Shown piece by piece: positions 43,098 to 54,524 of a DNA stretch of 64,000 nucleotides. How positions within the stretch are numbered: the stretch's first letter is position 1; each line of letters begins with the position of its first letter. The position numbers and the translations under genes were made by a program. Under the pieces are notes generated by a model. That model made no database searches. It was given only the letters and a program-made list of their open reading frames with translations, and was not told the DNA's origin. Origin of the DNA: Microbispora oryzae (GTDB lineage: Bacteria; Actinomycetota; Actinomycetes; Streptosporangiales; Streptosporangiaceae); the NCBI RefSeq assembly GCF_017896165.1, contig NZ_JAFCNB010000013.1, positions 62,001 to 126,000 of the forward strand. Direction: 5' to 3'.

Positions 43098-43960
43098 TCG
43101 CGGCCGGTGAACAGGGCGTTGATCTCGCCGTAACCGAGGGCTCCGTCGAGCGTCGTGTAGGTGCCGTCCGCGAACAGTTCGCGCGCGGCCCGCTGGGCGA
43201 CGGCGTAGGCGGCCGCGGCCACACTCGAACCGAGGCTGATCCGGGCCACGCCCACCCCGGCCAGCGCCGCGACGCCGGGCGCCCCCGGCCCCGCCAGCAC
43301 GTTCAGCGGCGCCTGCAGTTCCTCGACCAGGGACGACAGGACGGCGAGATCGGTCAGGCCGGGCACGAAGATCCCGTCGGCCCCGGCGGCCAGGTAGGCG
43401 GCCGCGCGGCGCAGGGTCTCCGCGACCCGGCCGGCCGGGTCGCCGACGGACAACAGGTAGGTGTCGGTCCTCGCGTTGACGAACAGCGGGATCCCGACGG
43501 CGTCAGCGGCCCGCCGGGCGGCGGCGATCCGGTCCGCCTGGTCGCGGACGGGACGCAGCGGCTCCGGGCCGCCGTGGTGGGCGTCCTCGATGTTCACGCC
43601 CACCGCCCCCGCGGCGAGGACCGCCCCGATGGTCTCCTCGACGCCGTCCGCCGTGTCGGCGAAGCCGCTCTCGACGTCCGCCGTGACGGGCACGCCCACG
43701 GTGGCGGCGACCCGGGCGATCAGCTCGACGGCGGGGCCGCGGCCGAGACGGTCGCCGTCGGGGACGCCCAGGCTCCAGGCGACCCCGGCGCTCGTCGTCG
43801 CGACCGCCGGGGCGCCGGCCTCCTCCACGATGCGGGCGCTCACCGCGTCCCAGGCGTTGGGCAGGAGCAACGGGCGGCCCGCGACGTGGAGATCGCGGAA
43901 CTCCCGGGCCCGCCCGGCCTGGCGCGTCGTGAAGGTGGCATCTGCGTTGTGACTCGTCAT
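43094..43960 (-). CDS. Isocitrate lyase / phosphoenolpyruvate mutase superfamily protein
   Basis: This 288-residue TIM-barrel protein is of the ICL/PEPM superfamily. It has LLLPNAWDAVSARIVEEAG, the metal-binding DVESGFAD and VNIEDAHHG, and NARTDTYL. These enzymes break or rearrange C-C or P-C bonds of 2-oxo acids with Mg2+. The KKCG lyase loop of isocitrate lyase is absent, so isocitrate is unlikely. ATG 43960 (MTSHNADATF) was preferred over an in-frame ATG at 43990. The gene follows nrdJ on the same strand with a 106-base gap that contains a GGGGC/GCCCC hairpin near 44025. Confidence 0.85.
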   Translation of the reverse strand: MTSHNADATFTTRQAGRAREFRDLHVAGRPLLLPNAWDAVSARIVEEAGAPAVATTSAGVAWSLGVPDGDRLGRGPAVELIARVAATVGVPVTADVESGFADTADGVEETIGAVLAAGAVGVNIEDAHHGGPEPLRPVRDQADRIAAARRAADAVGIPLFVNARTDTYLLSVGDPAGRVAETLRRAAAYLAAGADGIFVPGLTDLAVLSSLVEELQAPLNVLAGPGAPGVAALAGVGVARISLGSSVAAAAYAVAQRAARELFADGTYTTLDGALGYGEINALFTGRD

Positions 43961-44066
43961 GTCCGTTATTCCATCAGCTGGCGGTGACACCGGCCTGGCG
44001 GGTTTCGGACACGACTCCTTGCGGGGCCGCCCCGTGCCTTCCGCCCGGGGCCTTCCGCCGCCCGGA

Positions 44067-46922
44067 TCAGCTGCAGCCGCTGGTGCTGCCGCAGCCCTCG
44101 CAGACGTAGCAGCTGCCGGCGGGCCGCATCTTGGTGCCGCAGGTCAGGCAGAGCGGCGCGTCGGCCGTACGACCCTGGTGGCTCTCCAGCGACGTGCCCA
44201 CCCGGCGCGGCTCCGGCACCTGGACCGGCTTCGGCTCCGGCCTCTCCTCGACCTTCTCCCCGATCTTCTCCTCAATCGGAGCCGACTGGGCGAGCGCCGC
44301 GGTGTCGACCTCGTGGACGGCGGCCGGGTCCTCGCCGCGCTGCTGGGCCGCCCGCTCGGGGGCGGAGAAGATGCCCAGCGCGGCCCGCTCCTCGTACGGC
44401 AGGTAGTCGAGCGCGAGGCGCCGGAAGATGTAGTCCATCACGGACTGTGCCATCCGGACGTCCGGGTCGTCGGTCATCCCGGCCGGCTCGAACCGCATGT
44501 TCACGAACTTCTGGACGTAGGTGTCCAGCGGCACGCCGTACTGCAGGCCGATCGAGATGGCCACGGAGAATGCGTCCATGACGCCCGCCAGGGTGGAGCC
44601 CTGCTTGGACATCTTCAGGAAGACCTCGCCGAGGCCGTCGTCGGGGTAGGACGAGGCCGTCATGTAGCCCTTCGCCCCGCCGACGGAGAAGCGAGTGGTG
44701 ATGCTGGGCCGCTGGGCCGGCATCCGGCGGCGGGTGGGCCGGGCCACCTCGACGACCTTGACGGCGGGCTCGGCCTGCTCCTCCTCGGCGGGGGTCTTCT
44801 TGGCCACCGAGAGGGGCTGGCCGACCTTGCAGTTGTCGCGGTAGACGGCCAGCGCCTTGAGGCCGAGCTTCCAGCCCTCCAGGTAGACCTGCTCGATGTC
44901 GTCGACCGTGGCCGTCTCGGGCAGGTTCACGGTCTTGGAGATCGCGCCGGACAGGAACTGCTGCACGGCCGCCATCATCCTGACGTGGCCCATCGGGGCG
45001 ATCGCCCGCTCGCCCATGGCGCAGTCGAACACCTCGTAGTGCTCGGGGCGCAGGCCCGGCGCGTCGACGATGTGGCCGTGCGCGGCGATGTACTCGACGA
45101 TCGCCTCGACCTGCTCCTCGACGTAGCCGAGGCGGCGCAGGGCGCGCGGGATGGTCTGGTTGACGATCTGCATGGAGCCACCGCCGACGAGCTTCTTGAA
45201 CTTGACCAGCGCCAGGTCGGGCTCGATGCCGGTGGTGTCGCAGTCCATCATCAGGCCGATGGTGCCGGTCGGGGCGAGCAGCGAGGCCTGGGCGTTGCGG
45301 TAGCCGTTCTTCTCGCCCAGCCGCAGGCACTCCTGCCACTGCCGGGTCGCCTCCGCGTGGAGGGCGCGGTCCATCTCCTCCAGCGTGCGCAGGTCGTCGT
45401 TGGCGGCGGCGTGCTTGCGCATGACCCGCTTGTGCGGCTCGGCGTTGCGCTGGTAGCCGTCGTAGGGGCCGACGATGCCGGCCAGCTCGGCCGAGCGGCG
45501 GTAGGAGACGGCCGTCATCAGCGACGTGATGCCCGCGGCGATGGCCCGGCCGCCGTCCGAGTCGTACGCGTGGCCGGTCGCCATGAGCAGGGCGCCCAGG
45601 TTGGCGTAGCCGATGCCGAGCTGCCGGTACGCCCGGGTCGTCTCGGCGATCTTCTCGGTCGGGAAGTCGGCGAAGGTGATCGAGATGTCCATCGCGGTGA
45701 TGATCAGCTCGGTCAGCTTCACGAAGTCGGCGACGTCGAACGTGTCGTCGTCGCGCAGGAACTTGAGCAGGTTGATCGAGGCGAGGTTGCAGGAGGAGTT
45801 GTCCAGGTGGAGATACTCCGAGCACGGGTTGCTCGCCGTGATCCGCCCGGTCTCCGGGCAGGTGTGCCAGTCGTTGATCGTGTCGTCGTACTGCAGGCCG
45901 GGGTCGGCGCACTCCCAGGCGGCCTGGGCCATCTTGCGGAACAGGGCGCGGGAGTCGACCTCCTCGATCACCTCGCCGCTGAGCCGGGCCCGCAGCCCGA
46001 ACCTCTCGCCGGCCTCGACCGCGCGCATGAACTCGTCCGAGACGCGCACCGAGTTGTTGGCGTTCTGGTACTGCACGGACACGATGTCCTTGCCGCCGAG
46101 GTCCATGTCGAACCCGGCGTCGCGGAGAGCGCGGATCTTGTCCTCCTCGCGCGCCTTCGCGTCGATGAACTCCTCGATGTCGGGGTGATCGACGTCGAGG
46201 ACGACCATCTTGGCCGCGCGCCTGGTCGCGCCGCCGGACTTGATCGTGCCCGCCGACGCGTCGGCGCCACGCATGAAGGAAACCGGGCCGCTGGCCGTGC
46301 CACCGCTGGACAGCAGCTCCTTGGAGGAGCGGATGCGGGAGAGGTTGACGCCGGAGCCGGAGCCGCCCTTGAAGATCACACCCTCTTCCTTGTACCAGTC
46401 GAGGATCGACTCCATGGTGTCGTCAACGGCCAGGATGAAGCAGGCCGACACCTGCTGCGGGGAGAGCGTGCCGACGTTGAACCACACCGGGGAGTTGAAG
46501 CTGAAGATCTGGTGGATCAGGGCGTGCTTGAGCTCGTGGTCGAAGATCTCGGCGTCCTCGTCGGAGGCGAAGTAGCCGTTCTCGACACCCGTCTTCGTGT
46601 AGACCCCCACCACACGGTCGACGAGCTGCCGCAGACTCGACTCACGCTGGGGCGTGCCGACGGCGCCCCGGAAATACTTCGTCGTCACGATGTTGGCGGC
46701 GTTGACCGACCAGGACTCCGGGAACTCCACGCCGTGCTGCTCGAAGTTGACCGAGCCGTCCCGCCAGTTCGTCATCACGACGTCGCGCCGCTCCCAGCGG
46801 ACCGCGTCGTACGGATGGACGCCGGGAGTGGTGAAGATCCGCTTGATCTTCAGGCCCCTGCGCGGTCGCTTGCCGCCACGCCCCCCGGCGCCCGGCACGG
46901 TGCCGCTCACGGTCTCCGTCAT
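44067..46922 (-). CDS. nrdJ: Vitamin B12-dependent (class II) ribonucleotide reductase
   Basis: This 951-residue enzyme makes deoxyribonucleotides using adenosylcobalamin as the radical source. Catalytic features are Cys161 in SACFILAVDD, the thiyl-radical and acid residues in NPCSEYLHLD (Asn365, Cys367, Glu369), and Cys378 in SSCNLASINL. A Cys-rich C-terminal tail (CLTCG ... CYVCEGCGSTSGCS) is the mobile redox and zinc element that re-reduces the active site. Residues 870-920 are a Pro/Glu/Lys linker. It is co-oriented with nrdR 91 bases upstream and presumably forms nrdR-nrdJ, as in Streptomyces. It works with or without oxygen. Confidence 0.97.
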   Translation of the reverse strand: MTETVSGTVPGAGGRGGKRPRRGLKIKRIFTTPGVHPYDAVRWERRDVVMTNWRDGSVNFEQHGVEFPESWSVNAANIVTTKYFRGAVGTPQRESSLRQLVDRVVGVYTKTGVENGYFASDEDAEIFDHELKHALIHQIFSFNSPVWFNVGTLSPQQVSACFILAVDDTMESILDWYKEEGVIFKGGSGSGVNLSRIRSSKELLSSGGTASGPVSFMRGADASAGTIKSGGATRRAAKMVVLDVDHPDIEEFIDAKAREEDKIRALRDAGFDMDLGGKDIVSVQYQNANNSVRVSDEFMRAVEAGERFGLRARLSGEVIEEVDSRALFRKMAQAAWECADPGLQYDDTINDWHTCPETGRITASNPCSEYLHLDNSSCNLASINLLKFLRDDDTFDVADFVKLTELIITAMDISITFADFPTEKIAETTRAYRQLGIGYANLGALLMATGHAYDSDGGRAIAAGITSLMTAVSYRRSAELAGIVGPYDGYQRNAEPHKRVMRKHAAANDDLRTLEEMDRALHAEATRQWQECLRLGEKNGYRNAQASLLAPTGTIGLMMDCDTTGIEPDLALVKFKKLVGGGSMQIVNQTIPRALRRLGYVEEQVEAIVEYIAAHGHIVDAPGLRPEHYEVFDCAMGERAIAPMGHVRMMAAVQQFLSGAISKTVNLPETATVDDIEQVYLEGWKLGLKALAVYRDNCKVGQPLSVAKKTPAEEEQAEPAVKVVEVARPTRRRMPAQRPSITTRFSVGGAKGYMTASSYPDDGLGEVFLKMSKQGSTLAGVMDAFSVAISIGLQYGVPLDTYVQKFVNMRFEPAGMTDDPDVRMAQSVMDYIFRRLALDYLPYEERAALGIFSAPERAAQQRGEDPAAVHEVDTAALAQSAPIEEKIGEKVEERPEPKPVQVPEPRRVGTSLESHQGRTADAPLCLTCGTKMRPAGSCYVCEGCGSTSGCS

Positions 46923-47013
46923 GACTTCCCCCTCCCAGGGCCCGGTGGAGCCCCTTGTATCGGACCACGCTCTCCCATAACCACATCGTGCCGCGCCGCC
47001 GCGCGAGCGCGTC

Positions 47014-47478
47014 CTACCCCTCGTCCGGTACGGTCCGAGCGGCTCTGAGCTGCTCGATCTCCGCCTCGAAGTCGGCCAGCGTCTCGAAGCCGCGGTAGAC
47101 GGACGCGAACCGCAGGTAGGCCACCTCGTCGAGGTCGCGCAGCGGGCCGAGCACGGCCACGCCCACCTCGTGCGCGGGGATCTCCGCGGTGCCGGTGGCC
47201 CGGATGGTCTCCTCCACCCTCTGGCCGAGCTGCGCCAGCGAGTCTTCGCCGACCGGGCGTCCCTGGCAGGCGCGTCGTACTCCGGCGATGACCTTCTCCC
47301 GGGAGAACGGCTCGGTGACCCCGCTGCGCTTGCTCACCATGAGCAGTACGGTCTCCTGCGTGGTGAACCTGCGCCCGCAGGCGGGGCAGGTGCGGCGGCG
47401 GCGGATGGCCGCGCCGTCCTCGGTCGACCGGCTGTCCACGACCCGCGTGTCAAGGTGGCGACAGAACGGACAGTGCAT
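47014..47478 (-). CDS. nrdR: Transcriptional repressor NrdR
   Basis: This 154-residue repressor of ribonucleotide reductase genes has an N-terminal zinc ribbon (MHCPFC, then CPACGRRF; Cys3, 6, 31, 34). An ATP-cone domain ([24 protein letters not shown]) follows and senses ATP/dATP. ATG 47478 is preceded by GGAGG and gives the standard family start; a longer frame to 47514 adds unrelated residues. Two NrdR boxes lie 34-75 bases upstream, so the nrdR-nrdJ operon is autoregulated. Confidence 0.96.
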   Translation of the reverse strand: MHCPFCRHLDTRVVDSRSTEDGAAIRRRRTCPACGRRFTTQETVLLMVSKRSGVTEPFSREKVIAGVRRACQGRPVGEDSLAQLGQRVEETIRATGTAEIPAHEVGVAVLGPLRDLDEVAYLRFASVYRGFETLADFEAEIEQLRAARTVPDEG

Positions 47479-47511
47479 GCCATCGCCTCCCGGAAACGCA
47501 CAGCGGGAACA

Positions 47512-47553
47512 CAAGGTGTAGGGAACTTACACCGATGTGACTACTAGATGTTG
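47512..47553 (-). promoter_or_regulatory. Pair of NrdR boxes
   Basis: Read on the minus strand, CAACATCTAG (47553-47544) fits the NrdR core CwAnATnTwG in all fixed positions, and CTACACCTTG (47521-47512) fits with one mismatch. Their starts are 32 bases apart, about three helical turns, which is the spacing known for cooperative NrdR binding. They lie directly upstream of nrdR. Confidence 0.75.
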
Positions 47554-47701
47554 TGGTCTAACCGTAGGAGGGCCGGTCCTTGAACGCAAGTCGAACCCCA
47601 CGTGCCCGCCGAAGTCGCTGGTTGCCCCGGCGTGTCTCCGGCCTCGGCGGCCCCAGGACCGCGATGCCGAATCGGGCCGGACCGGGTGGGATCGGGGGCG
47701 C

Positions 47702-47749
47702 CGCCGGACACACCGCCGGACACACCATCGGACACGCCGTCGGACACAC
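47702..47749. repeat. Four tandem 12-base repeats in the nrdR-lexA gap
   Basis: CGCCGGACACAC occurs twice, followed by CATCGGACACGC and CGTCGGACACAC. They lie mid-way in the 535-base divergent gap between nrdR and lexA. Several short frames cross this gap but none has a credible start or composition, so I regard it as non-coding. Confidence 0.75.
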
Positions 47750-47930
47750 AGAGCCCGCGGCGCGCGAATACGCGCCCGGCACGGGCATCTCAATTGCGGT
47801 ACGCCGACAATTTCCGTCACTTGTGAGCTGGGACTACACGCCCGCAAAGAAGATCCGTAAAATCGAACACGATGTCGATCGAACTCCCGTACGATGAGGT
47901 CGGCTTCGACTCGGACGATTTTCGAGAATA

Positions 47931-47946
47931 TCGAACAATTGTTTGA
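47931..47946. promoter_or_regulatory. LexA (SOS) box
   Basis: TCGAACAATTGTTTGA matches the Gram-positive/actinobacterial SOS box CGAAC-N4-GTTYG exactly. It lies 68 bases upstream of the lexA start, the standard place for LexA autorepression. A -10-like TACGGT (47966-47971) follows. Confidence 0.85.
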
Positions 47947-48013
47947 TGATGATCTTGGATCGAGGTACGGTCGCTCTGAGCGACATCTGGAACACGGATT
48001 GAGAGGTGGCATC

Positions 48014-48724
48014 GTGAGCGACCGAAGTGAGCAGGCGAACGGCGCCGGCGACCTTGCTGTTCGCCGGCGTGACTCGCTTGGCCTCACCCCCAGGCAGCGC
48101 AAGATCCTGGAAGTCATCCGCGACTCCGTCCAGCAGCGCGGCTATCCGCCGTCGATGCGGGAGATCGGTGAAGCGGTCCAGCTGACCAGCACATCGAGCG
48201 TGTCGCATCAGCTCACGGCCTTGCAGCGCAAGGGCTACCTGCGCAGGGACCCGCACCGTCCGCGGGCGCTTGAGGTCCGGCTGCCGGGCGAGCCGGTGCT
48301 GTGGGTTGATCCCGACGCCGCCGAGGAGGAGACCGGCTTCAACCGGCCGACCGCGGCGTACGTGCCGCTGGTGGGCCGCATCGCCGCCGGTGGCCCGATC
48401 CTCGCGGAGCAGAGCATCGAGGACGTGTTCGCCCTGCCGAAACAACTCGTGGGCGAGGGCACCCTGTTCCTGCTCCAGGTGTCCGGCGATTCCATGATCG
48501 AGGCCGCCATCGCGGACGGCGACTGGGTCGTGGTGCGTCAGCAGCCGGTGGCCGACAACGGCGACATCGTGGCGGCGATGATCGACGGCGAGGCCACCGT
48601 GAAGACCTTCAAGCGCAAGGACGGGCACGTGTGGCTGGTGCCGCACAACCCGAACTACGAGCCGATCCCGGGCGACGAGGCGACCGTGCTCGGCAAGGTC
48701 ACGGCCGTTCTGCGCAAGCTTTAG
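48014..48724 (+). CDS. lexA: SOS-response repressor LexA
   Basis: This 236-residue LexA has a winged helix ([38 protein letters not shown]) and an S24 self-cleaving protease domain. The cleavage site is Ala125-Gly126 in GRIAAGGPI; the catalytic dyad is Ser160 (VSGDSM) and Lys197 (TVKTFKRK). GTG 48014 behind GAGAGGTGG was chosen. The in-frame ATG at 47894 would place the SOS box inside the gene. It represses DNA-damage genes and itself until RecA filaments trigger cleavage. Confidence 0.96.
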   Translation: MSDRSEQANGAGDLAVRRRDSLGLTPRQRKILEVIRDSVQQRGYPPSMREIGEAVQLTSTSSVSHQLTALQRKGYLRRDPHRPRALEVRLPGEPVLWVDPDAAEEETGFNRPTAAYVPLVGRIAAGGPILAEQSIEDVFALPKQLVGEGTLFLLQVSGDSMIEAAIADGDWVVVRQQPVADNGDIVAAMIDGEATVKTFKRKDGHVWLVPHNPNYEPIPGDEATVLGKVTAVLRKL

Positions 48725-48804
48725 CGGTGTCGCTCCGTGGTGGCCGGCCCCGGCACCACGGAGCGGCGAAGATCCGCACAAAGAATCCCAATAGGGTGAG
48801 TTGG

Positions 48805-49908
48805 GTGGATTTCGACTCGCTCACCCTCGACGCCGCCCGGTCTCGTGACGGAATCAAATGGGCCCAGGCCGGGCCCGGCGTGATTCCGGCGTGGGTCGCC
48901 GACATGGACTTCCCCCTCCCGGAGGCGGTCGTGGAGGCCGTGGCCCGGCGCGTCGCCACCGACCTCGGCTACCCCGCGTGGGACGACGACGCCACCTGCC
49001 CTCCGCTCGCGGAGGCGTTCGCCGCACGCATGGAGGCGCGGTACGGCTGGCCGGCCGACCCCGCTCATGTCCGGGCGTTCACCGACGTCAACCAGGCGCT
49101 GCAGGTGCTGCTGGACGTCACGACGTCCGCGGGCGACGCCGTGGCGACGCATGTGCCGGCGTACGACCCGTTCCTCGCGACGATCGCCGGCATGGGCCGC
49201 CGCCTGCTGCCCATCCCCGTCGCCGCCGACGGCTCCTTCGCGCTCCCGGCTGAGCCGGCCGCGGTGCTGCTCCTGGTCAACCCGCACAACCCGACCGGCC
49301 GTTCCTACACCCGGGCCGAGCTGGAGTCGCTGGCCCATTACGCGGAGCGGCACGGCAGCCTCGTGATCGCCGACGAGATCCACGCCGACCTCACCTACGC
49401 CCCGGCCCGGCACATCCCCTTCGCCACGATCCTGCCGGAGCGCACGGTCACCCTCACCTCGGCGAGCAAGGCGTTCAATCTGGGCGGTCTGCGCTGCGCG
49501 GTGGCCCACCTCGGCGCGCGGCCCGTCAGGGAGGCACTGGCGGCGCGCCCCGCCCACATCTACGGCGCCCCGGGCGTGCTCGCGGTGGACGCGACGATCG
49601 CCGCCTGGCGGCACGGCGACCCCTGGCTGGCGGAGGTGATGCGGGTCCTCGACCGCAACCGGCGGCTCGTCGCCGGACGTCTCCCCTCCGGCGCCGGGCA
49701 CCGCACGCCCGACGCCACCTATCTCGCCTGGATCGACTTCGGCGTGCCCGACGCCGCGGGGTTCCTGTTGCGGGAGGCCCGGGTCTTGCTGAGCCCGGGC
49801 CCCCGCTACGGCGGGGCCGGCACCTTCGCCCGCCTCAACTTCGCGACGTCGGCGCCGATCCTGGAGGAGATCCTGGCCAGGATCGGCGCCGCCATCAACA
49901 GGGCCTGA
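48805..49908 (+). CDS. MalY/PatB-family PLP-dependent C-S lyase
   Basis: This 367-residue fold-type I aminotransferase-like enzyme cleaves C-S bonds, for example cystathionine to homocysteine. Signatures are IPAWVADMDFPLP, NPHNPTGRSYTRAEL, the PLP-phosphate and ring contacts IADEIHADLTY, and the Schiff-base Lys222 in TLTSASKAFNLGGL. GTG 48805 has AGGGTGAG about 6 bases upstream; a GTG at 48796 is also in frame. It follows lexA by 80 bases. A role in methionine synthesis or sulfur salvage is likely. Confidence 0.9.
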   Translation: MDFDSLTLDAARSRDGIKWAQAGPGVIPAWVADMDFPLPEAVVEAVARRVATDLGYPAWDDDATCPPLAEAFAARMEARYGWPADPAHVRAFTDVNQALQVLLDVTTSAGDAVATHVPAYDPFLATIAGMGRRLLPIPVAADGSFALPAEPAAVLLLVNPHNPTGRSYTRAELESLAHYAERHGSLVIADEIHADLTYAPARHIPFATILPERTVTLTSASKAFNLGGLRCAVAHLGARPVREALAARPAHIYGAPGVLAVDATIAAWRHGDPWLAEVMRVLDRNRRLVAGRLPSGAGHRTPDATYLAWIDFGVPDAAGFLLREARVLLSPGPRYGGAGTFARLNFATSAPILEEILARIGAAINRA

Positions 49909-49916
49909 GGAGCCGG

Positions 49917-51725
<1,809 letters not shown>

Positions 51726-51736
51726 TCAACGTCCCG

Positions 51737-54199
51737 TCAGGGGACGATGTTGACCAGCTTCGGCGCGCGCACGATCACCTTGCGGGGCTCACCGTCCAGA
51801 TAGGGCCTGACCTTGTCCGACGCGATGGCCAGTGCCCGCAGGTCGGCCTCGGAGATGTCCGGGGCCACCTCCAGCCGGTCGCGGACCTTACCGGCCACCT
51901 GGACGACGGCCGTGACCGACTCCTGGACCAGCAGCGCGGGGTCGGCCTGCGGCCAACCGGCCTTCGCGACGGACGGCGCGTGGCCGAGCCGCTCCCAGCC
52001 CTCCTCCGCCACGTACGGCGTGACCAGCGACAGCATGACCGCCAGGATCTCCGCGGCCTCGCGCACGGCGGGGTCGGCGGCGCCGGGGCCGCCGTCGATC
52101 GCCTTGCGGGCGGCCGAGGTGAGCTCCATCATCCGGGCGATCGCGACGTTGAAACGGTAGCCCTCGACGAGCTTCGTCACCTCGTCGATCGTCCGATGGG
52201 TGACCCGGCGCAGCTCCTGGTCTCCCGCCGAGACGTCCGCTCCTGGGGCCGAGGCCGCCCCGGCCTCGGTCATGACCCGGAAGGCGCGGGCGAGGAACTT
52301 CTGCGAGGCGGCGGGCGACATGTCGGCCCAGTCGATGTCGTCCTCCGGCGGCCCGGCGAACAGCATCGTCAGCCGCACCGCGTCCACGCCGTACGCGTCG
52401 ATCTGCTGGCCGAGGTCGACGCCGTTGCCCAGCGTCTTGGACATCGCCTTGCCCTGGTTGATCACCTGGCCCTGGTTGAGCAGGCGCGCGAACGGTTCGG
52501 TGAAGTCCACCATGCCCATGTCGTGGAGCACCTTGGTGAAGAACCGGGTGTAGAGCAGGTGGAGCACGGCGTGCTCGGATCCGCCGATGTACTGGTCGAT
52601 CGGCCCCCACTTGCGGACCTTCTCGACGTCGAACGGCCCGTCGGTGTAGTGCGGGTCGCAGTAGCGCAGGAAGTACCACGACGAGTCGACGAAGGTGTCC
52701 ATCGTGTCGGTGTCCCGCTGCGCCGGGCCGCCGCACTTCGGGCAGGCCACGTTGACCCACTCGGTCGCGCCCGCCAGCGGCGACACGCCCCGGGGCTGCA
52801 GGGCGGCGCCGCGCAGGTCGGGCAGCGTCACCGGCAGCTGCTCGTCCGGCACCGGCACCTCGCCGCAGTCGGGACAGTGGATGATCGGAATCGGCGTGCC
52901 CCAGAACCGCTGGCGCGAGATCAGCCAGTCGCGCAGCCGGAAGTTGACCGCGGGCCTGCCGGTGCCGCGCTCCGCCAGGATCCCGATGATCGCGGCGATC
53001 GCCTCGGCCTTGGACAGGCCGTCCAGCGGGCCGGAGTTGACCATCCGCCCCTCGCCGGTGGTCGCGACGCCGGTCTCCGCCGGGTCGTCCAGTCCGGTCT
53101 CCACGACGACCTTGACCGGCAGCCCGAACCTCCGGGCGAAGTCGAGGTCACGCTGGTCGTGGGCGGGCACCGCCATGATCGCGCCGTGGCCGTAGTCGGA
53201 CAGCACGTAGTCGGCCGCCCAGACCGGGATGCGCTCCCCGTTGACCGGGTTGATCGCGTGGATGCCCAGGAAGACGCCCGTCTTCTCCTTCTCCGTGGAC
53301 AGCCGCTCGATGTCCGAGAGCTTGGCCACCTCGGCCCGGTAGACCTCCAGGGCCTCCCGCTGCTCGGGCGAGACGATCTCCTCGGCCAGATCCGCGTCGG
53401 CGGCCACCACGAAGAACGTCGCGCCGTACAGGGTGTCGGGCCGGGTGGTGTAGACGGTGACGGGCTCGTCACGGCCCTCGATGCGGAACTGGACGTCGGC
53501 GCCGGCCGAGCGGCCGATCCAGTTGCGCTGCATGGTGAGGACGCGGTCGGGCCAGCCGCCCTCGAGCTGGGCCATGTCGTCGATCAGCCGGTCGGCGTAG
53601 TCGGTGATCTTCAGGTACCACTGGGTCAGCTCGCGGCGCACGATCTCGGCCCCGCAGCGCTCGCACCGACCGTCGACGACCTGCTCGTTGGCGAGCACCG
53701 TCTGGTCCTGCGGGCACCAGTTGACCAGGCCGCCCTTGCGGTAGGCCAGGCCGCGCTCGAAGAAGCGGTTGAACAGCCACTGGTTCCAGCGGTAGTACTC
53801 CGGGTCGCTGGTGTGCAGACGACGCGACCAGTCGAAGGACACGCCGTACCGCTTGAACGAGGTGGCCTGGGTCTCGATGTTGGCGTAGGTCCACTCGGCG
53901 GGGTGGGCGTTGCGCTTGATCGCGGCGTTCTCCGCGGGCAGGCCGAAGGAGTCCCACCCGATGGGGTGCAGGACGTTGTCGCCCTTCTGGAACCAGTACC
54001 GGGCGATCACGTCGCCGATCGCGAAGACCTCGCCGTGGCCCATGTGGAGGTCGCCGGAGGGGTAGGGGAACATGTCGAGCATGTACTTGCGCGGCCTGGT
54101 GTCCGCGGGGTCCTCGACGGCCGCGAAGCTGTTCAGCTCCTCCCAGCGCGGCAGCCACTTGGCCTGCAGCGCCTGCGGGTCGTAAACCGGCTCGTCCAC
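51737..54199 (-). CDS. leuS: Leucyl-tRNA synthetase
   Basis: This roughly 820-residue class I synthetase charges tRNA-Leu. It has the HIGH motif as HMGH (52-55) and a KMSKS variant GKAMSKT near 575. The CP1 editing domain has [14 protein letters not shown] zinc-binding insert ([15 protein letters not shown] ... CERCG) and the anticodon-binding helices ending [13 protein letters not shown] complete it. Of two in-frame GTGs, 54199 has GAGGA at 6-base spacing, while 54205 directly abuts it, so 54199 is preferred. Essential; bacterial type. Confidence 0.97.
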   Translation of the reverse strand: MDEPVYDPQALQAKWLPRWEELNSFAAVEDPADTRPRKYMLDMFPYPSGDLHMGHGEVFAIGDVIARYWFQKGDNVLHPIGWDSFGLPAENAAIKRNAHPAEWTYANIETQATSFKRYGVSFDWSRRLHTSDPEYYRWNQWLFNRFFERGLAYRKGGLVNWCPQDQTVLANEQVVDGRCERCGAEIVRRELTQWYLKITDYADRLIDDMAQLEGGWPDRVLTMQRNWIGRSAGADVQFRIEGRDEPVTVYTTRPDTLYGATFFVVAADADLAEEIVSPEQREALEVYRAEVAKLSDIERLSTEKEKTGVFLGIHAINPVNGERIPVWAADYVLSDYGHGAIMAVPAHDQRDLDFARRFGLPVKVVVETGLDDPAETGVATTGEGRMVNSGPLDGLSKAEAIAAIIGILAERGTGRPAVNFRLRDWLISRQRFWGTPIPIIHCPDCGEVPVPDEQLPVTLPDLRGAALQPRGVSPLAGATEWVNVACPKCGGPAQRDTDTMDTFVDSSWYFLRYCDPHYTDGPFDVEKVRKWGPIDQYIGGSEHAVLHLLYTRFFTKVLHDMGMVDFTEPFARLLNQGQVINQGKAMSKTLGNGVDLGQQIDAYGVDAVRLTMLFAGPPEDDIDWADMSPAASQKFLARAFRVMTEAGAASAPGADVSAGDQELRRVTHRTIDEVTKLVEGYRFNVAIARMMELTSAARKAIDGGPGAADPAVREAAEILAVMLSLVTPYVAEEGWERLGHAPSVAKAGWPQADPALLVQESVTAVVQVAGKVRDRLEVAPDISEADLRALAIASDKVRPYLDGEPRKVIVRAPKLVNIVP

Positions 54200-54524
54200 T
54201 TCCACTCCTCGCCCGGCGGCTTTTCACACGGCAAACGGATGCGCCCGCCCACGACGAAGCCCCCGCTCCGGAAAGGGGACAGCCCGCGCTCACGCGTTCT
54301 CGGCGCCGGAATCCCGAGGTCGCCGGAACCGAGATCCCAGCGGGTCCCAGGTCCCGAGACGGCTGCCCACGGAGCGGGATGGCGGCGCGCGAGTCAAGCG
54401 TAGCGCAGACGCGGCACGCCCCGGCGGGTGATATCGCCTGGCTGACGGACACTTGTCAGGTGACGATACGCGATGGTGACAGATCCGTTGTGACCAATAA
54501 TGTCCATTACATTACTGTCGTCAC
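54200..54524. other. Divergent gap between leuS and the disordered membrane protein gene
   Basis: No gene is visible. On the minus strand, a TTGACT and TACGCT lie near 54385-54400 as possible leuS promoter parts, followed by a roughly 190-base G+C-rich leader with a CCCC/GGGG hairpin near 54260-54280. No T-box signature was found. On the plus strand TACATT (54508-54513) sits 12 bases before the GTG at 54525. With no ribosome binding site there, a near-leaderless transcript is likely. Confidence 0.5.

Noticed and set aside
47537..47897. Short frames in the nrdR-lexA gap, including one reading GHTAGHTIGHAVGHT
   Set aside because: They have no credible ribosome binding sites, overlap each other on both strands and arise from the 12-base repeat. 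The gap holds regulatory boxes instead.
54206..54400. Possible T-box or leucine attenuator before leuS
   Set aside because: No T-box core (TGGNACCGCG-like) and no leucine-rich leader peptide were found. Only generic G+C-rich hairpins are present.
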